Origin: Brevibacillus sp. SYP-B805
Lineage (GTDB): Bacteria > Bacillota > Bacilli > Brevibacillales > Brevibacillaceae
Length of the DNA stretch: 64,000 bases
Reading direction: 5' to 3'
Assembly (NCBI RefSeq): GCF_011059135.1
Contig: NZ_JAALGD010000015.1
Location: 1-64,000, forward strand
Shown here: positions 18,249 through 26,996 of the stretch, piece by piece
Numbering within the stretch: position 1 is the stretch's first letter
Layout of the letters: each line of letters starts with the position of its first letter
Position numbers and translations under genes: made by a program
Notes under the pieces: generated by a model
Told to the model about the DNA's origin: nothing
Databases searched by the model: none
What the model saw: only the letters and a program-made list of their open reading frames with translations

Positions 18249-20741
18249 TCAGACCAGACTGCTTCCTTCCATCAGCGCCTGGGCATCTTCGCGGGTAATG
18301 AGCACCGTTCGGGGCTTTCCTCCGCTTTGTCCGGCCACATGCCCTTCCGCTTCCATCATCTCAATCAGCCGGGCGGCCCGGTTGTACCCGATCCGGAACC
18401 GGCGCTGCAGCGCGGAGGCGGATGCCTGCCCCTGCTCCGCTACATAAAGCAGCGCTTCATGGTACAGCGGGTCATCCCCCATGTCGTACGCCTGCACGGA
18501 CTGTTCCAGCTCTTCCTTGCTGAACAAGTATGCGGGCTTGCGCTGCCTTTTGATCATCTGGGTTACGCGCTCGATCTCGTCATCGGAGACATAGTTGCCC
18601 TGCAGCCGGACGGGAGCCGCACCGCTTTCCAGAAACAGCATGTCTCCGCGGCCAAGCAGCCGTTCCGCCCCGCTCATATCAAGAATCGTTCGCGAATCCA
18701 CCTGCGAAAAGACGGCGAAAGCCAAACGCGTCGGGACGTTCGCCTTGATGTTGCCCGTGATGACATCCACGGACGGACGCTGGGTCGCCAGCAGCAAGTG
18801 GATGCCGCAAGCCCGGGCCTTCTGGGCGATCCGGATGATGCTTTCCTCCACATCCTGCGGGGAGACCATCATCAGGTCGGCCAGCTCGTCGATGATGATG
18901 ACGATGTAAGGCAGCGGTTCGTCGGTCGTCTGGTTATAGCGCTCGATATCGCGGGCGCCCGCATCGGCAAAGAGCGCATAGCGCCGCTCCATCTCCTCCA
19001 CGGCCCATTTCAGCGCCGCCGTCGCCTGCTTGGCATCCGTGACGACCGGCGTGACGAGATGCGGAAGATGATTGTACGGGGCAAGCTCTACCATCTTCGG
19101 ATCGATCAGCAGCAGACGCACCTGCTCGGGGCTCGCCTTGTACAGCAGGCTGACGATGATCGAGTTGATGCAGACGCTCTTCCCCGAACCGGTGGCCCCG
19201 GCGATCAGCCCGTGCGGCATCTTCTTGATGTCGGCAATGATCGGGGCGCCACCGATATCCATGCCAAGCGCCACGGCGAGCGGCGACGGGTGCTGGCGAA
19301 ACGCGTCCGACCCAATGATGCGGCTGATGAAGATCGGCTCGCTCTTCAGATTGGGCACCTCGATGCCCACCGCATTGCGCCCGGGAATGGGCGCCTCGAT
19401 GCGGATATCCTTGGCCGCCAGATTCAGCTTGATATCATCGATCAATCCCGTGATCTTGTTTACTTTCACCCCGGGGGCCGGCTGCAGTTCAAAACGGGTC
19501 ACCGACGGCCCCTTCACGATCCCCACCACCTGCGCGCTGACATTGAAATTGGCCAGCGTATCCTCCAGCAGGAGCTTTTGGATCTGGGTATGCTCATCAT
19601 CATCCTGCGTGGGGACGGGGGATGGATTGAGCAGCGAGAGGGGCGGAAAGAGATAACCTCCCTCGCCCTCGCCGTCCCGAAGCTTCTCCTCCGCCGGCGG
19701 TGCCGCCGACCGCCACTCCGCTTGCGGGGCGGATAGCGGCGCGGAGACGGCCTCCTGTATTTCGGCCGGGGGCATGGCTAAAGGAGGCTGTTCTTCGGCT
19801 GGAGACACAAGCCCCAGCTCTTCGGCTGAAGCCGCCATATCCGCGTGCTCTACCCGGGGCCACGTTTCCTTCTCCCGCTCTTCAGCCGGAACCGTCGTAT
19901 CCGCTTGCTCTACCCGGGGCCGCGTTTCCTCCTCCTGCTCTTCAGCCGGAACCGTCGTATCCGCGTGCTCTACCCGGGGCCGCGTTTCCTCCTCCTGCTC
20001 TTCAGCCGGAACCGTCGTATCCGCGTGCTCTACCCGGGGCCACGTTTCCTCCTCCTGCTCTTCAGCCGGAACCGTCGTATCCGCGTGCTCTACCCGGGAC
20101 CGCGTTTCCTCTTCCCGCTCTTCGCCGCCGTCATGCCGGCGTTCATCGGCCGGCCGCTCCGGCTGCGATTCCGCCGAAGCCGGCGTCTCCGTCCGTTCCT
20201 CCTCCGATGCGGACATCACCTCTACCTGCCTGACTGCCGCGCTTTCGTCTTTTAACGCTGCCTGTTCCTGCATGAGGAGCGGCTCCTGCCTCCTTATCGG
20301 AAAAAGCGGAATCGTTTCTTCGGCTTCTACCTTTTGAGCATGAACCGGCTCCGCAGGTGGTTTCCGGGTCCGCGCCGGCTCCTTGTATGTCTCGGGCGGG
20401 ATGCGTCCATAGACCGGCGAGATCACTTCCGTCGGCTTGTACGGCCGTTTTTCCACGTCGACTGCGTGACGTTCCACCCGCGCCGCACGGGAGGGGCCGC
20501 CCGCCGCCGTTTCCTTGTATTCTGTCTTGTGAACCGGCTGATCCGGGATCACCGGAAAACGAAAATGCCGCTGTTTTTCACGGGTACGCCGGGGTTCGGA
20601 AACATGCTCCCGTTCCCGGGGATAGATATTTTTCGTCTTTGCCTGCAGCTGACCGGAAGGGGGGACAGGAGCGTAGCCCTTTTCCTGCACCTCTTCCTCA
20701 TCGCGAAAAAATTGAATCAGCTTCAGTAGCCACGACCACAT
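18249..20741 (-). CDS. sftA: SftA-like soluble DNA translocase (FtsK/SpoIIIE family)
   Basis: The 830-residue protein has a C-terminal FtsK motor: an alpha/beta core, Walker A GATGSGKSVCINS (about residue 513), Walker B VIIIDELADLMM, and a C-terminal winged gamma domain for DNA-sequence orientation (from about residue 755). There is no cluster of membrane helices at the N-terminus, unlike SpoIIIE/FtsK. This points to SftA, which moves chromosome termini away from the septum. The N-terminal half is a low-complexity, acidic linker including about five 20-residue repeats rich in Glu, Thr and Val. Confidence 0.88.
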   Translation of the reverse strand: MWSWLLKLIQFFRDEEEVQEKGYAPVPPSGQLQAKTKNIYPREREHVSEPRRTREKQRHFRFPVIPDQPVHKTEYKETAAGGPSRAARVERHAVDVEKRPYKPTEVISPVYGRIPPETYKEPARTRKPPAEPVHAQKVEAEETIPLFPIRRQEPLLMQEQAALKDESAAVRQVEVMSASEEERTETPASAESQPERPADERRHDGGEEREEETRSRVEHADTTVPAEEQEEETWPRVEHADTTVPAEEQEEETRPRVEHADTTVPAEEQEEETRPRVEQADTTVPAEEREKETWPRVEHADMAASAEELGLVSPAEEQPPLAMPPAEIQEAVSAPLSAPQAEWRSAAPPAEEKLRDGEGEGGYLFPPLSLLNPSPVPTQDDDEHTQIQKLLLEDTLANFNVSAQVVGIVKGPSVTRFELQPAPGVKVNKITGLIDDIKLNLAAKDIRIEAPIPGRNAVGIEVPNLKSEPIFISRIIGSDAFRQHPSPLAVALGMDIGGAPIIADIKKMPHGLIAGATGSGKSVCINSIIVSLLYKASPEQVRLLLIDPKMVELAPYNHLPHLVTPVVTDAKQATAALKWAVEEMERRYALFADAGARDIERYNQTTDEPLPYIVIIIDELADLMMVSPQDVEESIIRIAQKARACGIHLLLATQRPSVDVITGNIKANVPTRLAFAVFSQVDSRTILDMSGAERLLGRGDMLFLESGAAPVRLQGNYVSDDEIERVTQMIKRQRKPAYLFSKEELEQSVQAYDMGDDPLYHEALLYVAEQGQASASALQRRFRIGYNRAARLIEMMEAEGHVAGQSGGKPRTVLITREDAQALMEGSSLV
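19818..20122 (-). repeat. 60-bp tandem repeat inside sftA
   Basis: About five tandem units of exactly 60 bases, nearly identical even at silent positions, keep the reading frame and encode 20-residue units of the form RVEHADTTVPAEEQEEET. The outer copies are more diverged. This looks like a recently expanded coding minisatellite in the disordered linker. Confidence 0.9.
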
Positions 20742-20809
20742 GGTGCCTCGTCCTCTCTGCCAGTACTTCTACCTGTTTTTTTCATAAGTATAGAAAAATT
20801 TAAGGGGGG

Positions 20810-20912
20810 CCCCGCCGACACAGCATGTTCAAGTGGCCCCAAAAAGTACGCGGATTACGCTTCGAAGGTCAACGTAACCTTTTGGGGTAGAGCATCGCTT
20901 ACGTCGGCGGGG
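20810..20912. repeat. Nested 103-bp inverted repeat
   Basis: CCCCGCCGAC (20810-20819) pairs with GTCGGCGGGG (20903-20912), and inside it CCCCAAAA (20837-20844) pairs with TTTTGGGG (20880-20887), with CTTCGAAG in the loop. TTTT follows on the plus strand. It lies between the divergent sftA and lipoprotein genes, where no terminator is needed, so it may be a small mobile element or a structured RNA. Confidence 0.6.
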
Positions 20913-21061
20913 TTTTCTTCCATCTTACCAGAAAAATCTCCCTGCGGCGGCACCTTTGCAATTTTTTTCGGAACACATGAAACATTTGGTGGGTGAGAAC
21001 GTAGTAAAGATGTGGAAGTTTTCGACCAATCAGAATAAGGAGAAAAAAGGAGGAGAAAACG

Positions 21062-22300
21062 ATGATCCGGAAGTGGGGAATGTTGTTCCTTGCCCTCATG
21101 CTGCTGCTCACCGGCTGCTCGGGAGAAGCCGCGCTGGTGAAAGACGCCGTGATCGCGTCGTTGAACAATCCGAATTATGACTATGAAGGCAGCTTCCAGC
21201 TGACAGGGGAACCGGACAAGCTGCTGACTCTTGTCGGCGCTGAGAAGGATGAGAACCTGTCCACCGTCTTGAACGCGTTGAAAGCCGGTGTCGTCCTGCA
21301 GGGTTCGCAGCAAAGCCTGGAGCAGGCCAGACTGCTGCTCGAACTGAAAGATGCCAAGCTCCTGCGCGACAAAGGGCTGCTGCCCGCTAACCAAAGGGAC
21401 GACGTGGAACTGGAACTGTTGATCAACGACGGTGAAGTGTATGTCAAAACCCCGCAGGACAGCAAGTATCTGCAGCTGAAAAACGACATGTCCGCGCTGG
21501 CGGGGAAAGGGAACCTCTCCCCGGAGGCGCTGAAAGCGCTGCAGAAAAAGATGAACGAGCTGACCTTCTCTTTCCTGCAAAAATATCTGACGACGTTTGC
21601 CTACAAGCTGGAGCAGGCCAAGAATCTGGGTAACGTGACCGTGAACCTGCCAAATGGCGGCAGCGTGGAGACCACCCATATCGCCGTAACCCTCGATGCC
21701 AAAGAGCTGGCCCAGCTGGCGCTGTACATCCTGCGGGATGCACCGGCGAACCCCGCCGTAAAGGATTACGCGGTTGACATGCTCATCCTGTTCCGAACCA
21801 TTGCCCAGGAAAGCGATCCGAACGGTACAAAAGCCACGCCCGACCAGATTCGCGCCCAGGCGGAGGCAACGGTAAACCTCGGTCTGCAATCGCTGAAGAA
21901 GTGGCTGGAAACGGAAGGCAAAGCCTATACGCCGGAAAAACTGGTCGACATGATGAAGGCAGAAGGAATCCAGTCCCTTACCTGGACTATCGATTGGTAT
22001 ATCGACGCCAACAAGCTGCCGGTTCGCAAAACCAGCAAATTCAGCGTCACGCTTGCCGACAAGCATGATCCGGCAGCCCAGCCGTTCACCGTTGGCTTTG
22101 CGGCCGACCAAGTCATGTGGAACTACGGCAAGGCGACCTCCTTCCCGCTGCCGGGCGCCGATCAGACGGTTTCGCTGCAGGAGCTGCAGGCCGATCCGGC
22201 CAAGCTGAAGTCTTTCGGGGAAAACGGCTTCCTGCGTCCCCTCATCGAGTTCGCCCTGCATCAGCAAAAGATGTCCCAGCCCATGGGCATCACCCCGTAA
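21062..22300 (+). CDS. Secreted lipoprotein of unknown function
   Basis: A 412-residue protein with a lipoprotein signal (lipobox LTGC, cysteine near residue 19), so it is expected on the outer face of the membrane. The mature part is a mix of amphipathic helices and beta strands with no motif I know. It looks like one of the large extracellular lipoproteins with repeated alpha/beta halves seen in Bacillota. AAAAAAGGAGG precedes the ATG. It is a single gene closed by a terminator. Confidence 0.75.
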   Translation: MIRKWGMLFLALMLLLTGCSGEAALVKDAVIASLNNPNYDYEGSFQLTGEPDKLLTLVGAEKDENLSTVLNALKAGVVLQGSQQSLEQARLLLELKDAKLLRDKGLLPANQRDDVELELLINDGEVYVKTPQDSKYLQLKNDMSALAGKGNLSPEALKALQKKMNELTFSFLQKYLTTFAYKLEQAKNLGNVTVNLPNGGSVETTHIAVTLDAKELAQLALYILRDAPANPAVKDYAVDMLILFRTIAQESDPNGTKATPDQIRAQAEATVNLGLQSLKKWLETEGKAYTPEKLVDMMKAEGIQSLTWTIDWYIDANKLPVRKTSKFSVTLADKHDPAAQPFTVGFAADQVMWNYGKATSFPLPGADQTVSLQELQADPAKLKSFGENGFLRPLIEFALHQQKMSQPMGITP

Positions 22301-22310
22301 CCGCATCGAC

Positions 22311-22337
22311 ATGGCCCGGACAGGGCCATCTTTTTTT
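22311..22337 (+). terminator. Terminator of the lipoprotein gene
   Basis: ATGGCCC and GGGCCAT form a 7-bp stem with a short loop, followed by C and seven T residues. Confidence 0.85.
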
Positions 22338-22373
22338 GTTTGGCAGGAGAGTTTGCAAAAAAGGCGAACCTGT

Positions 22374-22397
22374 GAAGTGTCGCACTTTTCACACTTC
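22374..22397 (+). promoter_or_regulatory. Palindrome upstream of the desulfurase-like gene
   Basis: GAAGTGT and ACACTTC are inverted around a 10-base centre, within a larger GTGAA...TTCAC symmetry, 22 bases before the start codon. It may be an operator. No clear promoter can be paired with it. Confidence 0.35.
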
Positions 22398-22418
22398 GAA
22401 AAAGGACGGGATGCACAG

Positions 22419-23633
22419 GTGAAACAACTGCACGAATGCCGATCGGATTTTCCCTCGCTTGAACGCATGGTGGCCGGCAAGCCCGCCGCCTATTTCGACG
22501 GCCCCGGCGGCACGCAGGTTCCCCGAGCGGTCATCGAAGCCATCACCCATTACTATGTGACCAGCAACGCCAATGCGCACGGCCCCTTCGTCACCAGCCG
22601 GGAAACGGATGAAACGGTCGACCGCACGCGCGAGAGAATGGCCGCTTTCCTGGGAGCGGTTTCCGGGGAAACCGTCTCCTTTGGCGCCAACATGACGTCG
22701 CTGGCCTTCTCCCTGTCGCGAGCCATCTCCCGGGTCATCCGGCCGGGCGATGAGGTGATCGTCACCGCCCTTGACCATGAAGCCAACCGGGGTCCCTGGC
22801 TTCGTCTGGCCGAGCATGGCGCCGTCGTGCGCAATGTGCGGATGACGCAGGACGGCCGGCTCGATCTGGATGACCTGCGGGCGCAGCTCTCCTCCCGCAC
22901 GAAGCTGGTGGCCGTCGGCTATTCATCCAACGCGCTCGGCACCGTCAACGATCTCCCCTTGATCCGCCGGCTCAGCCGCGAGGTCGGGGCCTGGCTGATC
23001 GTCGACGCCGTCCACTATGCGCCCCACTTCCCCCTTGACGTGCAAAGCCTTGATCCCGATTTTTTGCTGTGCTCGGCGTACAAGTTTTACGGTCCTCATG
23101 TCGGGATTCTCTATGCGCGTCCCGGGCTGCTTGACCAGCTGCCCACCGACAAGCTGCGGCCGCAGTCGGATGAAGCGCCGTACCGGATCGAGACGGGCAC
23201 GCTCAACTTCGCCGCTTTGGCGGGTGTCGCCGCTGCGGTGGAGTACATCGCTTCCTATGGGGAAGGAGACGGCCTGCGCAGACGCCTCGTGGATGCCATG
23301 AACCGCATCCATGCGCACGAAGAGCAGTTGGCCAGTCGCTTGTATGCCGCCCTTTCCTCCCTGCCGCATGTAACCGTCTACGGACAGCCGTTCGGCACGG
23401 GCCTGCGCGCGCCCACGCTCTCCTTTGCCGTAGAAGGGGTCCAAGCGCCGGACGCTGCGCGGCTGCTCGGGGAGCAGGGCTTTTTCGTCTGGGGCGGCCA
23501 CTTCTACGCCATGTCCGTCATCGAATCGCTCGGCCTGGAGTCCCAGGGAGGCCTGGTTCGCGTCGGGATTTCCATGTACAACACCGAGGAGGAAGTGGAT
23601 CGTCTCGCGGAAGCAATCGGCCGGCTCCGCTAA
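22419..23633 (+). CDS. Cysteine desulfurase-like PLP enzyme (SufS/CsdA relative)
   Basis: About 404 residues, class V aminotransferase fold. The PLP pocket includes TALDHEANRGPW (histidine stacking on PLP), IVDAVHYAPH (aspartate) and the lysine in LCSAYKFYGPHVGILY. This matches the 'cysteine desulfurase-like' subfamily more than true SufS, and no Suf or Isc partner is nearby, so sulfur transfer is unproven. I start it at GTG 22419, preceded by AAGGACGGG; the frame is open further upstream through the preceding terminator, which cannot be coding. It is convergent with an inositol monophosphatase gene. Confidence 0.8.
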   Translation: MKQLHECRSDFPSLERMVAGKPAAYFDGPGGTQVPRAVIEAITHYYVTSNANAHGPFVTSRETDETVDRTRERMAAFLGAVSGETVSFGANMTSLAFSLSRAISRVIRPGDEVIVTALDHEANRGPWLRLAEHGAVVRNVRMTQDGRLDLDDLRAQLSSRTKLVAVGYSSNALGTVNDLPLIRRLSREVGAWLIVDAVHYAPHFPLDVQSLDPDFLLCSAYKFYGPHVGILYARPGLLDQLPTDKLRPQSDEAPYRIETGTLNFAALAGVAAAVEYIASYGEGDGLRRRLVDAMNRIHAHEEQLASRLYAALSSLPHVTVYGQPFGTGLRAPTLSFAVEGVQAPDAARLLGEQGFFVWGGHFYAMSVIESLGLESQGGLVRVGISMYNTEEEVDRLAEAIGRLR

Positions 23634-23650
23634 AAAACCCCGCCGAATAG

Positions 23651-23686
23651 GATTCGCCGCCCGCTCAATCGAGCAGGCGGCGAATC
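23651..23686 (-). terminator. Hairpin between convergent genes
   Basis: GATTCGCCGCC and GGCGGCGAATC form an 11-bp stem overlapping the stop of the minus-strand gene, with a run of six T on the minus strand slightly further on. It may stop transcription from either side. Confidence 0.45.
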
Positions 23687-24438
23687 TCGTCGTGCAGCGG
23701 TCCATTGGTGGCCAACAGGCTTGGCAAATCTTCCTGATCGTAAGGCTGAGAGCGGTACGGCTCCCCCTGCCAATCGGTAACGAGAGCCCCCGCCTCTTGG
23801 GCAATCAGGATGCCCGCCGCCACATCCATCAGGTTGGAGCGGTGGAACAGGACATAGTCGATCCACCCGTGTGCCAGCAGGCACCAATCCAGCGCAGGGG
23901 CAATCGTCCGCATCAGCCGCTTGGTCTGCAGGAAAAACGGTCGGGTCAGCGCCAGCTCCTCTTCCTTGGTGACAGAATCCCGGCCGCGAATGTAGGTGCC
24001 GACCGCCCGGGAAAGATCGGCGCGGCCGTTTACGGCCAGCTTTTTCCCGTTGAGCCAGGCCCCTTTCCCCTTCTCCGCCCAGAAAAGCTGATCGGATACG
24101 GGATTGAAAACCACGCCCAGCACGATCTCCCCTTGATGCTGCAGCGCGATCGAGACTGAAAAGTACGGATACCCGATAAAATAATTGTTGGTCCCGTCCA
24201 GCGGGTCGACGATCCAGAGATATTCGTCTTCCCGCTTCACTTCCCCGATCTCTTCGGAAATGATGGTATGCGTCGGAAAATGGCGGTGGAGCACCTCGAT
24301 GATGCGCCGCTCGCTCTCCTTGTCTTCCGGCAGCTTCACATCGTTGTGCGATTCCAGATCGGGAATCAGCTGTTCGGTGAACCGCTCCTTCAAATAGGCG
24401 CCGGCGGCCAGCGCCGCTTGTTTGGCGATTTCAATCAT
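23665..24438 (-). CDS. Inositol monophosphatase family protein
   Basis: A 257-residue magnesium-dependent phosphatase of the IMPase/SuhB superfamily. Metal-binding motifs are visible as SEEIGE (motif near residue 60) and WIVDPLDGTNNY (about residue 75-86), with the third aspartate in the C-terminal part near HRSNLMDVAAG. Likely substrates are inositol phosphate, PAP or other sugar phosphates. AAAGGAG lies 12 bases before the start at 24438. A second, different member is at 54564-55394. Confidence 0.88.
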   Translation of the reverse strand: MIEIAKQAALAAGAYLKERFTEQLIPDLESHNDVKLPEDKESERRIIEVLHRHFPTHTIISEEIGEVKREDEYLWIVDPLDGTNNYFIGYPYFSVSIALQHQGEIVLGVVFNPVSDQLFWAEKGKGAWLNGKKLAVNGRADLSRAVGTYIRGRDSVTKEEELALTRPFFLQTKRLMRTIAPALDWCLLAHGWIDYVLFHRSNLMDVAAGILIAQEAGALVTDWQGEPYRSQPYDQEDLPSLLATNGPLHDEIRRLLD

Positions 24439-24613
24439 GGATGGCCTGCTCCTTTTCCCTAGAACGTCCTCGACTACCCCACTCATCGTACCGGACATCG
24501 CGGGCCAGATCAAGGCGCGAAACATGAAGATTGCATAAAATATCCGTTGCGCTCCCCTCCGCGAGTGACTATGATAAAAAGACCACCCGACTTTCAGAAA
24601 GGAGGGTTCGCAG

Positions 24614-24991
24614 ATGAACAGCGATTTCATCCGGCTCAAGCACCTGGAAGGCGAACTGAAGTTGACCCAGATGAACCGGAGCCTTGGCACATCGATAACC
24701 AGCAAGGAGCTGGTGTTTTTCAAACCCCATGTCACCTATCACTTGTTCCTGCATGACATCGTCAGTTTGATCCCCTTCCAGCTGGATACCCAGCCCATTA
24801 CGTTCCGGCACAAGCATGAACTGATTCGTGCCGAGTTCGGCTCCGATTACTATAAACTGGTGGTGAAATGGGTCCGCGTCGTGACCCGGTCAGGGATTAC
24901 GGAGAAGGAGAATGCGGAATTCATCGTGCCGCTCTCAAGGAAAATGCTGCCGTATATTGCCCAGTACAGCGGGCTGCACGTCATCCCCTGA
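24614..24991 (+). CDS. Conserved hypothetical protein
   Basis: A 125-residue soluble basic protein that I do not recognise. It has a strand-rich middle (ELVFFKPHVTYHLFLHDIVSLIPF), a FGSDYYKLVVKWVRVVT core and no signal or membrane segment. GAAAGGAGGG lies eight bases before the ATG. It stands alone between divergent and convergent neighbours, so it has no operon context. Confidence 0.6.
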   Translation: MNSDFIRLKHLEGELKLTQMNRSLGTSITSKELVFFKPHVTYHLFLHDIVSLIPFQLDTQPITFRHKHELIRAEFGSDYYKLVVKWVRVVTRSGITEKENAEFIVPLSRKMLPYIAQYSGLHVIP

Positions 24992-25057
24992 ACCTCCTTC
25001 AGCCGATTGCCTCCGGCGCCTTCTGCTGCCTGCAGCCCGATGCGTCAGCGGCTTTTC

Positions 25058-25528
25058 TCATTTGCGCAGAACCATGAACGTGGCCGTTGCATGGGCCACA
25101 AGCTTGTCCCACTCATCATAGACGCTGCCCTGACAGACGATGAGCGTCCGCCCCCGGTGCAGGATGGTCGCCTCGGAGCGCAGGCTGCCGCCTCGCGCCG
25201 AACGCAGAAAATTGGTCTTCAGTTCCGTTGTGACACCGTATTCCCCCTCCGGCAGCGAGCGATTGACGAGGGATCCCATCGTCGAGTCGATGAGCGTCGC
25301 CAGGATGCCGCCATGGACCACCCCGAGCGAATTATGCATAAATGAGGTGACCGGCACGATAAACTGATAGGTCCGCTCATCCAGAAAGCGTCCCTTCAAC
25401 CCCAGGAACCCGGAGATAAACGCGCTTTTGCGTTCCCTCCGCTGCCGGATCGCCTGTACGGCCAATGAAAGGATTTCCCGTTCTTCTTCGCTGCCGTTCT
25501 CCCAAATCTCTCCGATTTCTTTCATCAT
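25058..25528 (-). CDS. PaaI-type hotdog-fold thioesterase
   Basis: This 156-residue protein has the hotdog signature HNSLGVVHGGILATLIDSTMG (about residues 65-85), where the HGG and the following aspartate are the acyl-CoA thioesterase active-site region. It then has an ELKTNFLRSARGG strand pair. It probably hydrolyses a small or aromatic acyl-CoA. The N-terminal 45 residues are an extra helical segment. AAGGGAG precedes the ATG. Nothing around it specifies a pathway. Confidence 0.8.
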   Translation of the reverse strand: MMKEIGEIWENGSEEEREILSLAVQAIRQRRERKSAFISGFLGLKGRFLDERTYQFIVPVTSFMHNSLGVVHGGILATLIDSTMGSLVNRSLPEGEYGVTTELKTNFLRSARGGSLRSEATILHRGRTLIVCQGSVYDEWDKLVAHATATFMVLRK

Positions 25529-25713
25529 CTGTTGTTTCTCCCTTTTGGTCTTCTTTTTTTCTCATTGTATCCCATTTTACATGATTGGCTGTTGTGAATG
25601 TATTTTTTTGGTGTCCCCGTCGTGTCATCTTTTCCGGTATTGTCATAAGTTAATGTTACCTTCTCGTCAAAGCGAAAGGATTGTCGAATGAAACCGAGGG
25701 GATGGAGTTCAGG

Positions 25714-26472
25714 ATGCACAAATGGGAACGATATTGTATTCTCCGTGAAGATCACAGGATCCATGCCTATTTGCCCGAGACACGATTGCTGACGGAGGAA
25801 ACCCTTTGGCAGATGCTTTCCAAAACAGATGCCGTCATTCTTAAACCTGCCGCAGGGAGTGGAGGGGCCGGAATCATTCTCGTCTTTTCCGCAGGGGACG
25901 ACCGTTTTATCATCCAGGAGAAATTGACCAAACAATCCGTGAACAGGGATGATCTCTTTTCCTGCTTGACCCAAACCATCTTGAAGGAATTTGCTTCCTT
26001 TGTGGACAGCAGCGAGGTAAACAAGATCCTCTCCGAAAGTTATCTGATCCAGCATCGGATTGCGATCGCGGAGATCGAGCAGCGCCCCTTTGACATCAGG
26101 GTGATGGTACAGCGCAAAAACGGTTCGCCATGGAAAGTGACCGGCAAACTTGCAAAACTGGCAGCCGATGGTTACGCCATCACCAACGTCAATCTGGGGG
26201 CAACCATCCTGCCCGTCGAGACGGCCATTCAACGCTCCTCCCTCCACACCCTTTCACAGGACGCGCTGTTATCCGAACTGGATCAGGTAGCGTTGCTGGC
26301 CGTAGAACGTCTTCAACAGCATTATCCCAATATTGGCGTGATTGGTTTTGACATGTGTTTCGACATGCAGGGGAAGCTGTGGATCATTGAAGCCAATTTC
26401 CGGCCGGATGATTATATCTTTCTGGAACTCGAAGATAAAACCATGTATCAGACTATCCAGGCATATCGATAA
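25714..26472 (+). CDS. YheC/YheD-like ATP-grasp protein
   Basis: About 252 residues resembling YheC/YheD, spore-associated ATP-grasp proteins of Bacillota. It opens MHKWERYCILREDHRIHAYLP, has a glycine-rich nucleotide loop KPAAGSGGAGI, an RPFDIRVMVQRKNG strand and a C-terminal metal-binding IGFDMCFD...IIEANFRPDD segment. A possible earlier start (TTG 25681) has AAAGGA in front; I prefer 25714, where GGAG is seven bases away. A small gene follows after 15 bases and is probably co-transcribed. A spore-envelope role is inferred from the family. Confidence 0.75.
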   Translation: MHKWERYCILREDHRIHAYLPETRLLTEETLWQMLSKTDAVILKPAAGSGGAGIILVFSAGDDRFIIQEKLTKQSVNRDDLFSCLTQTILKEFASFVDSSEVNKILSESYLIQHRIAIAEIEQRPFDIRVMVQRKNGSPWKVTGKLAKLAADGYAITNVNLGATILPVETAIQRSSLHTLSQDALLSELDQVALLAVERLQQHYPNIGVIGFDMCFDMQGKLWIIEANFRPDDYIFLELEDKTMYQTIQAYR

Positions 26473-26487
26473 GAGGAGTGATGGACG

Positions 26488-26769
26488 ATGAGTATGGATA
26501 GCAGTATCGATAAGATTATCGCCCTGATTAAAAGCGTGCCGCAAGATGCACTGCTGGACGATGAAACCTTGCGATCCATCCTGGTTCAAGCTGGAAAAGT
26601 ATCGGCAAAAACCTATACGGATGAGGAAATCGACCAGCATCTCCAACAGTTGAAGGAACTGATGCAGGAGACGTCTTCCTCCAATTTATTTACGAAGTTA
26701 CTGCAAATCGGCGCAAGCAGGTTTGACAAAAGCCAGCTCGATGACATCAAAAACAAGCTCAATGAGTGA
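26488..26769 (+). CDS. Small helical protein, possibly SpoVIF-like
   Basis: A 93-residue, all-helical, acidic protein. The middle LLDDETLRSILVQAGKVSAKTYTDEE part resembles the stage VI sporulation protein F pattern (DEKTVRxLVxQVxKxAxKxVxxExE), but the match is weak. The extra C-terminal half is not part of that family. AGAGGAG precedes the ATG at a normal distance. Its position behind a YheC/D-like gene supports a spore-related pair. Could also be an unrelated small protein. Confidence 0.55.
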   Translation: MSMDSSIDKIIALIKSVPQDALLDDETLRSILVQAGKVSAKTYTDEEIDQHLQQLKELMQETSSSNLFTKLLQIGASRFDKSQLDDIKNKLNE

Positions 26770-26859
26770 CAATTCGGTTTTGAAAGGAAATAAGCCCGCT
26801 GCCGCGGCCGCTCTCAACTCACGGGAGTGGCCTTTCATGTGTATGCAAGGATCGTTATG

Positions 26860-26896
26860 TCATGGGTAATGGTTCCTGCTCGTTCTCTTGACGACC
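26860..26896. repeat. Dispersed repeat, copy A
   Basis: A 37-base segment that matches 47482-47518 at 33 positions, both on the plus strand. It lies in the roughly 230-base gap before ilvD. The two copies share no flanking gene. The rest of the gap (26770-26996) holds the ilvD promoter and a GC-rich stretch around 26800-26835. Confidence 0.7.
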
Positions 26897-26926
26897 AGCA
26901 CTGAGCGAATGTTCAGATTTTTATGG

Positions 26927-26956
26927 TTGTTTCCCTTTGCCGGACAATGGTAAGAT
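26927..26956 (+). promoter_or_regulatory. Candidate promoter of ilvD
   Basis: TTGTTT, an 18-base spacer and TAAGAT, ending 40 bases before the start codon. No T-box or CodY-like site is evident. Confidence 0.4.
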
Positions 26957-26996
26957 AGTTCAAAAACGTGGGGTAACGAGGGAGGAATCCATACCA

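Noticed and set aside
17379-19736. 785-codon plus-strand frame opposite sftA
   Set aside because: Antisense to the FtsK motor domain and crossing several genes; no family resemblance.
19818-20122. CRISPR array
   Set aside because: Units are contiguous 60-mers without unique spacers and keep a reading frame inside sftA.
26770-26990. T-box leader before ilvD
   Set aside because: No AGGGTGGNACCGCG-type motif and no terminator just before the gene.
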